From positions 1-43,824 of the forward strand of contig CASFYQ010000017.1 of NCBI GenBank assembly GCA_949298955.1: a stretch of 43,824 bases of DNA, read 5' to 3'. A program made the position numbers and the translations under genes. Shown here piece by piece: positions 15,905 through 23,343 of this stretch. Each line of letters opens with the position of its first letter. Position 1 is the first letter of the stretch. The notes beneath the pieces are model-generated. The model was not told the origin of the DNA. It saw only the letters and a program-made list of their open reading frames with translations, and did not search any database. This DNA comes from an uncultured Bacteroidales bacterium (GTDB taxonomy: Bacteria; Bacteroidota; Bacteroidia; Bacteroidales; Barnesiellaceae).

Positions 15905-16939
15905 TCAGGCCAGCCATTTCACCAGCAGGTATCCGCCACCCAGCAGCCACACGTAGAGAATGGCCGCCAACAGGAAGGGTTTGGCGCCGGCCTGTTTGAA
16001 TTTCTCTATGCTGGTTTCGGTACCCAGGGCCGTCATGGCCATGGTGAGCATGAAGGTGTCGAGGTTGTTGATGCCGTCGACTACCGGAGCCGGCAGCAGG
16101 TTGAACGAGTTGAAGCCGATGACGGCCAGAAACCCGAAGGCAAACCAGGGTATGGCGATTTTGCCGCGCTGCCCGGCAGCGACTTTCTCGCCTTTCAGGG
16201 TTCGTACGGCGCAGCGGGCGAGGGCGAAGCTCATCACCAGCAACACGGGAGCTAACAGCATGACACGAATCATCTTCACGATGATGGCCGAGTCGGAAAT
16301 CTCTTTGCCCATGGCGTTTCCCGCACCCACAACGTGAGCCACTTCGTGCAGTGTAGAACCGGTATAGAGTCCCATTTGCTCGGGGGTGAGGTCGAAGACT
16401 CCGGCACGATAGAGAATGGGGTAGATAAACATCGAGAGCGTGCCGAAGATAACCACTGTCGATACAGCCACGGCCGTTTTGTGAGGTTCGCTCTTCACTA
16501 CCGGTTCGGCTCCCAGCACGGCAGCGGCACCGCAGATGGCACTGCCTGTCGCTGTGAGCAGGGCCAGGTCGTGATCCATCTTTAACAGTTTGCCTGCCAG
16601 GATACCCAGCAGAATGGTACAGGTGACGATAATCACGTCGATGAGGATTGCGGTGGACCCGATGGCGATGACGCTCTGGAAGGTGAGGCGGAAACCGTAG
16701 AGTACGATGCCGGCACGCAGTACCTGCTTCGAGCAGAACTTGATGCCCGGTACCCACGTCTCGGGTAGCCGGTTGCGCAGACTGTTGGCGTAGAGCATAC
16801 CCAGTATGATGCCCACGATGAGCGGACTGAGGGAGAGATTTTTTATGAATTGAAATTCGGCGATGTAGAAGGCCGAGAACGAAAAAAGTACAATCAAAAG
16901 AATACCGTGGAGTACGTTGCCTTGTTTTTCACTAAACAT
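15905..16939 (-). CDS. YeiH/UPF0324 family membrane protein
   Basis: 344 residues with about ten hydrophobic segments. Conserved family regions seen: PLIVGIILGMLYANSLR, GIVLYGFRLTFQ, ATGSAICGAAAVLGAEPVV, and the LYTGSTLHEVAHVVGAGNAMG motif. The family is often labelled putative sulfate exporter because some members neighbour sulfur genes, but transport of sulfate is not proven here. No LysR-type regulator, its frequent neighbour elsewhere, is adjacent. Located in the inner membrane. Its own promoter element lies about 110 nt upstream, and the gene ends facing the S4 terminator. Confidence 0.9.
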   Translation of the reverse strand: MFSEKQGNVLHGILLIVLFSFSAFYIAEFQFIKNLSLSPLIVGIILGMLYANSLRNRLPETWVPGIKFCSKQVLRAGIVLYGFRLTFQSVIAIGSTAILIDVIIVTCTILLGILAGKLLKMDHDLALLTATGSAICGAAAVLGAEPVVKSEPHKTAVAVSTVVIFGTLSMFIYPILYRAGVFDLTPEQMGLYTGSTLHEVAHVVGAGNAMGKEISDSAIIVKMIRVMLLAPVLLVMSFALARCAVRTLKGEKVAAGQRGKIAIPWFAFGFLAVIGFNSFNLLPAPVVDGINNLDTFMLTMAMTALGTETSIEKFKQAGAKPFLLAAILYVWLLGGGYLLVKWLA

Positions 16940-17049
16940 AATTGTAAGAATATTCGAGTATTATTATTGGTTCTTGTCGGGGACAATGTCGGGCCGATGA
17001 GCCTGTAAAAGGTTTTGGTCCCTTTTGTCGTTTTTGCTGTTTTACGCCA

Positions 17050-17057
17050 CAAAGGTA
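17050..17057 (-). promoter_or_regulatory. -7 promoter element for the YeiH-type gene
   Basis: Minus-strand TACCTTTG, matching TAnnTTTG, about 110 nt before the ATG. The -33 region shows no clear TTTG. Confidence 0.5.
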
Positions 17058-17144
17058 GGTCTTTATTTCAAGAGAAGCGATTTCTTTGTAGTTATGAGTT
17101 ATAACCTGGGTTTATGGAGTCGAGGCAAAGAGGGTTTAAACGCT

Positions 17145-17176
17145 CGCAGGGGCTGCTCGGTCGAGCAGCCCCTGCG
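17145..17176 (-). terminator. 15-bp perfect hairpin downstream of the gamma-CA gene
   Basis: Arms at 17145-17159 and 17162-17176 pair perfectly (CGCAGGGGCTGCTCG) around a 2-nt centre. It lies 25 nt after the stop of the minus-strand gene. The following U-run is weak on the minus strand (CGTTT) and slightly better on the plus strand (TGTTTT). Most likely a terminator, but its unusual stability is noted. Confidence 0.6.
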
Positions 17177-17201
17177 GTGTTTTGGAATAGAATACCGGTG
17201 A

Positions 17202-17717
17202 TTATTCTTCGTACCACGTCGAGTACATGAGGTAATTCTTGGCAATCTTTTGGTTGATTTCTTTTGACTGCTCGGGGTCGACCATCTTGATGAATTTGGC
17301 GGGTGTTCCCCCCCAGAGTTCGCCCGGTTTGATAACGGTTTTGCTCAAAACCACCGACCCGGCGGCCACGATGGCGCCTTCGCCCACCACGGCGTGGTCG
17401 AGAATCACCGAGCCCATGCCCACGAGCGCACCGCTGTGTATGGTAGCTCCGTGTATGGTCACGTTGTGGCCTATCGACACGTCGTCGCCAATCTCGATGG
17501 TCGATTTTTCATAGAGGGTGTGCAACACCGAGCCGTCTTGGATATTCACCCGGTTGCCGATGCGTATTGAGTTGACGTCGCCGCGCAACACGGCACCGAA
17601 CCAGATACTGCATTCGTCGCCAATGATGGTGTCGCCGATGAGAACGGCGTTGTCGGCCAGAAAGCAATTCTTCCCGACTTGTGGGGTAAACCCCCGTACA
17701 GATTTTATAAGTGCCAT
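17202..17717 (-). CDS. Gamma-carbonic-anhydrase-like hexapeptide protein
   Basis: 171 residues folding as a left-handed beta-helix of hexapeptide repeats (IGDTIIGDECSIWFGAVLRGDVN, then IGNRVNIQDGSVLHTL, IGHNVTIHGATIHS, VGMGSVILDHAVV). Histidines in DGSVLH, IGHNVTIHG fit the three zinc ligands of gamma-class carbonic anhydrases (YrdA/PaaY type). Ends with a short helix. Activity is uncertain for the family; YrdA-like members may be inactive or act on other substrates. The gene starts 26 nt after pepP, so the two are likely co-transcribed. Confidence 0.9.
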   Translation of the reverse strand: MALIKSVRGFTPQVGKNCFLADNAVLIGDTIIGDECSIWFGAVLRGDVNSIRIGNRVNIQDGSVLHTLYEKSTIEIGDDVSIGHNVTIHGATIHSGALVGMGSVILDHAVVGEGAIVAAGSVVLSKTVIKPGELWGGTPAKFIKMVDPEQSKEINQKIAKNYLMYSTWYEE

Positions 17718-17743
17718 ATCGAATGATGGGTTTTGTTTGATTT

Positions 17744-19522
17744 TTAAATAGAAGCGGTTTTACGATGCAGCCATTGCTGTTCCTCCTCGTCGAGCATGGG
17801 GCTGAGCCGGTCGTACACCATCTCGTGATAGTTGTTGAGCCAGTCGATTTCCTTTTCGGTCATAATCGAGAGGTCGAGGGCCTCGATGTCGAAGGGGAAC
17901 AGGGTGAGGGTTTCGAAGCGGTAGAACATGCCGAACTCGTTTTGGTAGTCGGGGACTGTGAGAATGAGGTTTTCGCAGCGTATGCCATACTCGCCCGTGC
18001 GGTATAGCCCCGGCTCGTTCGAAGTAATCATACCCGGCATGAGCGGAGTGGGGTTCTCTTCGAGGCGAATGTTTTGCGGTCCCTCATGTACGTTGAGAAA
18101 ATGGCCCACGCCGTGTCCCGTGCCGTGCAGATAGTTGAGGTGGTCGTCCCACAGGAAATGGCGGGCCAGGGCGTCGAGTTGCGCACCCCGGGTGCCTTGC
18201 GGGAAATGGCAGGTAGCCAAGGCGATGTGCCCTTTCATCACCAGCGTGAAATCGCGTTTTTGACGAGGCGATAGGCTGCCCAGCGAGATGGTGCGGGTGA
18301 TGTCGGTTGTCCCGTCGAGATATTGGGCCCCCGAGTCGATGAGCAGGAATCCGCGGGGCAAGATTGTAGCGTTGCTCTCGGGGGTAGCCGAGTAGTGCAC
18401 GATGGCGCCGTGTTCATTGAATCCGGCGATGGTAGCGAAGCTTTCGCCGACATAGAGATTTTGTTGCGAGCGGTATTCACGCAGTTTCTCGGCCACGGTA
18501 ATCTCGGTCACCTGGCCGCTGTCGATATTCTGTTCGAGCCAGCGGAAGAAGCGCACCAGTGCCACGCCGTCGCGAATCATCGCCTCGCGGGTACCGGCCA
18601 GCTGGGTCTCGTTCTTGATGCTTTTGAGCAGGGCGATGGGCGATTGACCCGAAACCGAGTCGGCTTTGAGTTTATTTAATAAGGTGTAGTTGATTTTGTT
18701 GGTGTCGATAAATACCTTCTTCTCGGCAGGCAGGGCGGCTACGAAATCGAAAATGGATTCGTAGGGCATGATTTCGACCGCATTCTTTTGCAGATATTGG
18801 CGTACGGTTTCACCAATTTTGTCGGGGTCGATGAAAAGAATCCGGCGCGCGTCGTCGATATAGGCATAGCAAACGACCACAGGGTTGCACTCCACATCGT
18901 TGCCTCGAATGTTGAAAGCCCAGGCAATCTCGTCGAGAGCAGCCAGTAACAGGGCTTCGGCTCCGGCTTGGTGTACCTGCTCCATGATGCGCTTCATTTT
19001 GTCGGCTACCGACTCGCCGCTATATTTCTCGTTGTGGATAAATATTTCGTTCTTGGGTATCGACGGGCGGCTTTCCCAAATGGTGTCGAACGGTGTGAAA
19101 TCGGAGACGAACCGGAGTCCGTGGCGTTCGAATTTTTGCTTCATGGCTTCGGCCTTCGAGGCCCCGAACAAGGTGCCGTCGATGGCTACGGTGGCTCCTT
19201 GGGGCAGGGTGTTCAAGAGCCATTGCTCGATGGTAGGGGTATCGGGCAGCCCTTCTTTGAATAGCTCGAACCCTGACCCTTCCAGCTGTTGAGCCGCTTG
19301 CAGGAAATAACGCGAGTCGGTCCACAGCCCGGCTTGGTTGGTCGTTACGACGGCGGTTCCTGCCGATCCGTTAAAACCGGTAATCCAGGTGCGGGCCGCC
19401 CAGTGGCTGGCATAATATTCGCTTTGGTGCGGGTCGGTCCCCGGTATGATAAATGCGGTAATGCCGGCTTTGCCCATCTCTTCGCGGAGGGCATTCAGTC
19501 GGGGTAATGTCGATTTGCTCAT
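17744..19522 (-). CDS. pepP: Aminopeptidase P family protein (Xaa-Pro aminopeptidase)
   Basis: 592 residues from ATG 19522 (MSKSTLPRLNALREEMGK). The frame is open to 19648, but the extra 42 residues cover the presumed promoter and are unlike the family start. Two creatinase-like N-terminal domains are followed by a C-terminal M24 metallopeptidase domain of pita-bread fold. Metal ligands are seen in GTTDITRTISLG, HGTGHGVGHFLNVHEG and SNEPGLYRTGEYGIRCEN. It removes the N-terminal residue before proline. No signal peptide, so cytoplasmic. The size is that of the long three-domain form seen in eukaryotes and Bacteroidetes. Probably an operon with the gamma-CA gene. Confidence 0.93.
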   Translation of the reverse strand: MSKSTLPRLNALREEMGKAGITAFIIPGTDPHQSEYYASHWAARTWITGFNGSAGTAVVTTNQAGLWTDSRYFLQAAQQLEGSGFELFKEGLPDTPTIEQWLLNTLPQGATVAIDGTLFGASKAEAMKQKFERHGLRFVSDFTPFDTIWESRPSIPKNEIFIHNEKYSGESVADKMKRIMEQVHQAGAEALLLAALDEIAWAFNIRGNDVECNPVVVCYAYIDDARRILFIDPDKIGETVRQYLQKNAVEIMPYESIFDFVAALPAEKKVFIDTNKINYTLLNKLKADSVSGQSPIALLKSIKNETQLAGTREAMIRDGVALVRFFRWLEQNIDSGQVTEITVAEKLREYRSQQNLYVGESFATIAGFNEHGAIVHYSATPESNATILPRGFLLIDSGAQYLDGTTDITRTISLGSLSPRQKRDFTLVMKGHIALATCHFPQGTRGAQLDALARHFLWDDHLNYLHGTGHGVGHFLNVHEGPQNIRLEENPTPLMPGMITSNEPGLYRTGEYGIRCENLILTVPDYQNEFGMFYRFETLTLFPFDIEALDLSIMTEKEIDWLNNYHEMVYDRLSPMLDEEEQQWLHRKTASI

Positions 19523-19860
19523 AATATTGTAGTTTTGTTTGATGTATCGTTGCAATCGGGTGGTGGTTCCGGCCTCGGCTCGAATGGGTATTGCCGTAAA
19601 CGGGGTGATGCGCGGGACTGCCTTTCCCGAGAGTGTAAAGGTAGTCATAATTGTAAAAAAAGACGATAAAAGCGTGTGAAAATATCGGAATGAGAAAGTC
19701 CGAACCGGTCTGGTGTTTCTCGGGGGAAATTGCTGAAATTGCTGAAAATTTACTGTGAGGCGTATTTTAGCGGTCGAAAGTTTTGCTAATCACAAAACAA
19801 TCTATAATTTTGCACCGCAATTATCCAAAAGAGAATAATAAACTAATTTCTAATATAATT
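19523..19860. other. Divergent promoter region between pepP and rpsU
   Basis: 338 nt. The rpsU promoter is clear (19782-19812). A weaker TACCTTTA element on the minus strand (19636-19643) may serve pepP. No RNA gene is recognised. Confidence 0.6.
19782..19812 (+). promoter_or_regulatory. Promoter of rpsU
   Basis: TTTG (19782-19785), a 19-nt spacer, then TAATTTTG (19805-19812): a full match to the Bacteroidetes consensus. The leader to the rpsU ATG is about 45 nt. Confidence 0.88.
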
Positions 19861-20052
19861 ATGATTATAGTTCCAGTAAAAGAAGGCGAAAACATCGAAA
19901 AAGCTTTGAAGAAATTCAAACGGAAATTTGAGAAAACAGGTGTAATAAAAGAATTGCGTCGTCGTCAGGCGTTTGAGAAACCCTCGGTAACGAACCGTAA
20001 AAAGATGATGCGTGCTATCTATATTCAGCAGCTTCATCAAAACGAAGAGTAA
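19861..20052 (+). CDS. rpsU: 30S ribosomal protein S21
   Basis: 63 residues (MIIVPVKEGENIEKALKKFKR and on), a small basic helical protein of the small subunit. In Bacteroidetes bS21, with bS6 and bS18, is known to help hold the 3' end of 16S rRNA so that the anti-Shine-Dalgarno is hidden. The start is the ATG at 19861; the frame is open further upstream but that part overlaps the promoter. Its own leader has no Shine-Dalgarno sequence. It heads rpsU-xer-hpf, followed by a T-run after the stop. Confidence 0.96.
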   Translation: MIIVPVKEGENIEKALKKFKRKFEKTGVIKELRRRQAFEKPSVTNRKKMMRAIYIQQLHQNEE

Positions 20053-20103
20053 TTTTTTTTTATTGCCGGCAGGTATTGGATTTTTCAATAATTTCTCTTA
20101 TAT

Positions 20104-20128
20104 TCGTAGCGTAAGATAAAAGCTACGA
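20104..20128 (+). promoter_or_regulatory. Hairpin next to the start of the Xer gene
   Basis: TCGTAGC (20104-20110) pairs with GCTACGA (20122-20128) across an 11-nt loop. It ends 3 nt before the ATG at 20132, so it could limit ribosome access. No U-run follows. Confidence 0.45.
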
Positions 20129-20131
20129 GAT

Positions 20132-21013
20132 ATGCTGGTCGAATCGTTTTTAAGATATATTCGGTATGAGAAGAATCTTTCTACTCATACCGTATTGTCA
20201 TATAAAAACGATTTGTTTCAGTTTAAAACGTTCCTTGAAAATCTCGAGCCCGGGTGTGAATTGCAACAGGTTGTTCCCGAGCAGGTGAGGGAGTGGATAG
20301 CCTCCTTGTCCGAGGCCGGTTTGTCGGCTCGCAGTATCTCGCGCAAAGTTTCCGCGTTGCGTGCGTTCTATCGTTATCTTGTTGCCCAGTCGGTCGTGGC
20401 CGGCAGCCCGGTAAAAGAGCTGCGGGTGCCCAAGGTGAGAAAGGCGATACCGGTCTATCTGCGGAGCGATACGATGGACGAGCTTATCGATGACGTGGTA
20501 TATGGCGACGATTTCGAAGGTGTGCGCAATAAATTGATTGTCGAGATGTTTTGCAATACCGGTATCCGTCGGGCCGAATTGATAGGCTTGAAAGATGCCG
20601 ATGTGCGAGAGGACGAAATCAAGGTAACCGGTAAGCGGAACAAGGAGCGCCTTGTGCCTTATGGGCCCGAGCTTGCCGGGCAGATAGCCGCCTATCGCAA
20701 GGTGCGTCGCGAAATCGGGCAGGCCGGTTCGGAATATTTCTTTATAAGGAAAGACGGAGAGCCGCTTTATCCCCAGTTGGTCTATCGGATCGTGAAGCAA
20801 GCCTTGTCGCAGGTCTGCACCTTTAATAAAAAGAGCCCGCACGTGCTGCGTCACACCTTTGCTTCGGTCATGCTCAATGACGGGGCCGGTCTCAATAGCG
20901 TCAAGGAGCTGCTCGGGCATCATTCGTTGGCTTCAACCGAGATATATACACATATAACGTTTGAAGAATTAAAACAAAGTTATAACCAGGCCTTCCCTAA
21001 AAGAAGACCATAA
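20132..21013 (+). CDS. xerC: Tyrosine recombinase, XerC/XerD type
   Basis: 293 residues. The N-terminal SAM-like core-binding domain (1-95) is followed by the catalytic domain. All catalytic residues are present: Arg146 (NTGIRRAEL), Lys168 (GKRN), His237 and Arg240 (HVLRHTF), His263 (LGHHSL) and the nucleophile Tyr272 (IYTH). Such enzymes resolve chromosome dimers at dif. Placement between rpsU and hpf is conserved in Bacteroidetes, which argues for a housekeeping Xer rather than an integrase. XerC versus XerD cannot be decided here. No dif site was recognised in the window. Confidence 0.92.
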   Translation: MLVESFLRYIRYEKNLSTHTVLSYKNDLFQFKTFLENLEPGCELQQVVPEQVREWIASLSEAGLSARSISRKVSALRAFYRYLVAQSVVAGSPVKELRVPKVRKAIPVYLRSDTMDELIDDVVYGDDFEGVRNKLIVEMFCNTGIRRAELIGLKDADVREDEIKVTGKRNKERLVPYGPELAGQIAAYRKVRREIGQAGSEYFFIRKDGEPLYPQLVYRIVKQALSQVCTFNKKSPHVLRHTFASVMLNDGAGLNSVKELLGHHSLASTEIYTHITFEELKQSYNQAFPKRRP

Positions 21014-21016
21014 AAA

Positions 21017-21023
21017 AAGGAGG
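21017..21023 (+). promoter_or_regulatory. Strong Shine-Dalgarno before hpf
   Basis: AAGGAGG, 4 nt before the ATG at 21028. Most genes in this window have only A-rich leaders, so this full SD stands out. Confidence 0.8.
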
Positions 21024-21027
21024 AAAT

Positions 21028-21330
21028 ATGGAAATCCGCATTCAAGCTATTCATTTCGATGCCTCAGAGAAATTGGAAAAATTCATTCAGAAGAAAGTTT
21101 CCAAATTAGAGCAATATTACGATGGAATCATCGCCGTGGAAGTTTCGCTTAAAGTAGTAAAGCCCGAAACGGCGCAAAATAAAGAAGCCGGTATAAAAGT
21201 TATCGTTCCGCGCAATGAGGCGGTATTCTCGAGTAAAGTGGCTGATTCCTTTGAAGAAGCAGTCGATGTTGCCGTCGAGGCTCTCGTCAAGCAACTGGTG
21301 AAATCCAAAGAAAAGATGAGAGAAAAGTAA
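21028..21330 (+). CDS. hpf: Ribosome hibernation promoting factor, short form (HPF/RaiA)
   Basis: 100 residues, S30AE/sigma-54 modulation family: MEIRIQAIHFDASEKLEKFI, then VSKLEQYYDGIIAVEVSLKV, a beta-alpha-beta-beta-beta-alpha fold that sits in the mRNA/tRNA channel of idle 30S subunits. It lacks the C-terminal dimerisation domain of long HPF. It is 14 nt after the Xer gene and has a strong Shine-Dalgarno, which may give it special translational control. A promoter for the tRNA-tuf unit starts just downstream. Confidence 0.94.
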   Translation: MEIRIQAIHFDASEKLEKFIQKKVSKLEQYYDGIIAVEVSLKVVKPETAQNKEAGIKVIVPRNEAVFSSKVADSFEEAVDVAVEALVKQLVKSKEKMREK

Positions 21331-21348
21331 AAAAAATGTACTGATATT

Positions 21349-21378
21349 TTTGTAGTTTAAAATTATTGCCTAAATTTG
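21349..21378 (+). promoter_or_regulatory. Promoter of the tRNA-tuf-secE unit
   Basis: TTTG (21349-21352), an 18-nt spacer, then TAAATTTG (21371-21378). It lies 117 nt before tRNA-Tyr, in the 164-nt gap after hpf. Confidence 0.82.
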
Positions 21379-21494
21379 CACCCGTTTCTCACTAACACCT
21401 GATGTGACGAACGGGTGCAAATAGCCTCGTAGAAATCGGAAAGAGTGGTGTGACGAAAGGCGGCGGTCTTGTCGGAGGGGAACAGAAGAAATAA

Positions 21495-21577
21495 GGGCAA
21501 ATACCAGAGTGGCCAAATGGGGCAGACTGTAAATCTGCTGGCTTACGCCTTCGGTGGTTCGAATCCATCTTTGCCCA
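21495..21577 (+). tRNA. tRNA-Tyr (anticodon GTA)
   Basis: Class II tRNA of 83 nt with acceptor GGGCAAA/TTTGCCC, anticodon loop CTGTAAA between CAGA and TCTG, a long variable arm and GTTCGAATC in the T arm. CCA is not encoded. First of three tRNAs before tuf. Confidence 0.96.
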
Positions 21578-21585
21578 CGCAAGTT

Positions 21586-21658
21586 GCGGAAGTAGCTCAG
21601 TTGATAGAGCATCAGCCTTCCAAGCTGAGGGTCGCGAGTTTGAGCCTCGTCTTCCGCT
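21586..21658 (+). tRNA. tRNA-Gly (anticodon TCC)
   Basis: 73 nt, acceptor GCGGAAG/CTTCCGC, anticodon stem TCAGC/GCTGA and loop CTTCCAA giving TCC. The T loop is GTTTGAGCC. CCA is not encoded. Confidence 0.95.
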
Positions 21659-21673
21659 CGAAAAGAAATTATT

Positions 21674-21748
<75 letters not shown>

Positions 21749-21792
21749 AGTTGTTCAAAAACGCTAATCAATTTTATAAAAAATACAAAACT

Positions 21793-22977
21793 ATGGCAAA
21801 AGAACAGTTTCAACGTACCAAACCTCACGTAAACATTGGTACTATCGGTCACGTAGACCACGGTAAAACGACCTTGACCGCCGCTATCACTACGGTTCTT
21901 GCAAAAAAAGGTCTTTCGGAATTGCGCTCGTTCGATTCGATCGATAACGCTCCTGAAGAGAAAGAACGTGGTATTACTATCAATACTTCGCACGTAGAAT
22001 ATGAAACTGCAAATCGTCACTATGCACACGTTGACTGCCCGGGTCACGCCGACTATGTAAAGAACATGGTAACCGGTGCTGCTCAGATGGACGGTGCTAT
22101 TATCGTGGTTGCAGCAACTGATGGTCCTATGCCTCAAACTCGCGAGCACATCCTGTTGGCTCGTCAGGTAAACGTTCCTCGTATCGTTGTATTCCTGAAC
22201 AAATGTGATATGGTAGACGATGAAGAGATGCTCGAACTCGTTGAAATGGAGATGAGAGAGCTCCTCACCGCTTATGAATACGATGGCGACAACACGCCTA
22301 TTATCCGCGGTTCTGCTCTGGGTGCCTTGAACGGCGAACCCCAATGGGAAGAGAAAGTACTCGAGCTCATGGACGCTGTAGATACTTGGATTCCTCTGCC
22401 TCCGCGCGATGTTGATAAACCTTTCTTGATGCCTGTTGAGGACGTATTCTCGATTACTGGTCGTGGTACTGTTGCTACGGGTCGTATCGAGGCCGGTCGC
22501 GTAAAAGTTGGCGACGAGGTACAAATCCTGGGTCTGGGTGCCGACAAGAAATCGGTTGTAACCGGTGTTGAAATGTTCCGTAAGATTCTTGACGAAGGCG
22601 AAGCTGGTGACAACGTAGGTCTGTTGCTCCGTGGTATCGACAAGAACGAAATCAAACGTGGTATGGTAATCTGCCACCCGGGACAGGTTAAACCTCACTC
22701 TGAATTTAAGGCTCAAGTTTATATCTTGAAGAAAGAAGAAGGTGGCCGTCACACTCCGTTCCACAACCACTATCGTCCTCAGTTCTACATTCGTACGCTC
22801 GACGTAACGGGTGAAATCACTCTCCCCGAAGGTGTAGAAATGGTAATGCCCGGTGACCACGTGACTATCAACGTGAAACTCATCACTCCGGTTGCTTGCG
22901 ACAAAGGTCTGCGTTTCGCAATCCGTGAAGGTGGCCGTACGGTAGGTTCGGGTCAAATCACCGAAATCTTGGACTAA
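21793..22977 (+). CDS. tuf: Elongation factor Tu
   Basis: 394 residues from ATG 21793. The GTPase brings aminoacyl-tRNA to the ribosome. G motifs: GHVDHGKTT (19-27), DCPGH, and NKCD. Domains II and III follow with [18 protein letters not shown] and the C-terminal [15 protein letters not shown]. The frame is open back to 21469, but that part reads through the tRNA genes. Codon use is strongly biased, as in very highly expressed genes. It is co-transcribed with three upstream tRNAs and ends in a terminator that abuts tRNA-Trp. Confidence 0.98.
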   Translation: MAKEQFQRTKPHVNIGTIGHVDHGKTTLTAAITTVLAKKGLSELRSFDSIDNAPEEKERGITINTSHVEYETANRHYAHVDCPGHADYVKNMVTGAAQMDGAIIVVAATDGPMPQTREHILLARQVNVPRIVVFLNKCDMVDDEEMLELVEMEMRELLTAYEYDGDNTPIIRGSALGALNGEPQWEEKVLELMDAVDTWIPLPPRDVDKPFLMPVEDVFSITGRGTVATGRIEAGRVKVGDEVQILGLGADKKSVVTGVEMFRKILDEGEAGDNVGLLLRGIDKNEIKRGMVICHPGQVKPHSEFKAQVYILKKEEGGRHTPFHNHYRPQFYIRTLDVTGEITLPEGVEMVMPGDHVTINVKLITPVACDKGLRFAIREGGRTVGSGQITEILD

Positions 22978-23008
22978 TCCTTTCGAGGAATTAGCTTAGA
23001 TAAATAAA

Positions 23009-23038
23009 AAATCAGCCCTCATTGCGGGGCTGATTTTA
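23009..23038 (+). terminator. Terminator-like hairpin after tuf
   Basis: AAATCAGCCC (23009-23018) pairs with GGGCTGATTT (23027-23036), followed by TATA. It ends 3 nt before the mature 5' end of tRNA-Trp, so it may act as a partial terminator or RNA-processing signal. Confidence 0.7.
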
Positions 23039-23039
23039 T

Positions 23040-23112
23040 ACGGGTCTAGCTCAGTTGGTAGAGCACTGGTCTCCAAAACCAGGTGTCGGGAGTTCGAGTC
23101 TCTCGACCCGTG
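23040..23112 (+). tRNA. tRNA-Trp (anticodon CCA)
   Basis: 73 nt, acceptor ACGGGTC/GACCCGT, anticodon stem CTGGT/ACCAG and loop CTCCAAA giving CCA. The T arm carries GTTCGAGTC. The 3' CCA is not encoded. It sits between tuf and secE, 17 nt before secE. The trpS gene is also in this window. Confidence 0.96.
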
Positions 23113-23129
23113 CAAAACTCAATAGAACA

Positions 23130-23327
23130 ATGAAGAAATTGAAAATACTTGCCGATATCCAGGATTCTTATAATGAGCTGGTTCATAAAGTATCTTGGCC
23201 TACCAAATCGGAGTTGGCAAATAGTGCTGTGGTGGTTATGTTCGCTTCCCTTATTATCGCTATGGTAATATTTGCAATGGATCAATGTATCGACAAAATC
23301 ATGCACCTCATTTACGGAGGTCTTTAA
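23130..23327 (+). CDS. secE: Preprotein translocase subunit SecE
   Basis: 65 residues from ATG 23130 (MKKLKILADIQDSYNELVHK). It has the amphipathic N-terminal helix with the family signature KVSWPTKSEL, then a single membrane segment (VVVMFASLIIAMVIFAM). It stabilises SecY in the translocon. The frame is open upstream to 23055 but that reads through tRNA-Trp. The order secE-nusG is universal in this operon. Confidence 0.95.
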   Translation: MKKLKILADIQDSYNELVHKVSWPTKSELANSAVVVMFASLIIAMVIFAMDQCIDKIMHLIYGGL

Positions 23328-23330
23328 TTA

Positions 23331-23337
23331 GGGAGGT
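23331..23337 (+). promoter_or_regulatory. Strong Shine-Dalgarno before nusG
   Basis: GGGAGGT, 6 nt before the ATG at 23344, in the 16-nt gap after secE. It contains the full GGAGGT core, uncommon among genes in this window. Confidence 0.75.
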
Positions 23338-23343
23338 AAATCA

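Larger units (their letters stand above)
16940..17201. other. Intergenic region between YeiH-type and gamma-CA genes
   Basis: 262 nt. It contains a -7 element for the YeiH-type gene (17050-17057) and a 15-bp perfect inverted repeat (17145-17176). No ORF or RNA gene is recognised. Confidence 0.6.

Noticed and set aside
19523..19648. 42-residue N-terminal extension of aminopeptidase P
   Set aside because: It is not part of the known family start and covers the probable promoter; the ATG at 19522 is preferred.
20132..21013. Xer gene as an integrase of a mobile element
   Set aside because: It is locked between rpsU and hpf in a conserved housekeeping order, and no att repeats or cargo genes are seen.
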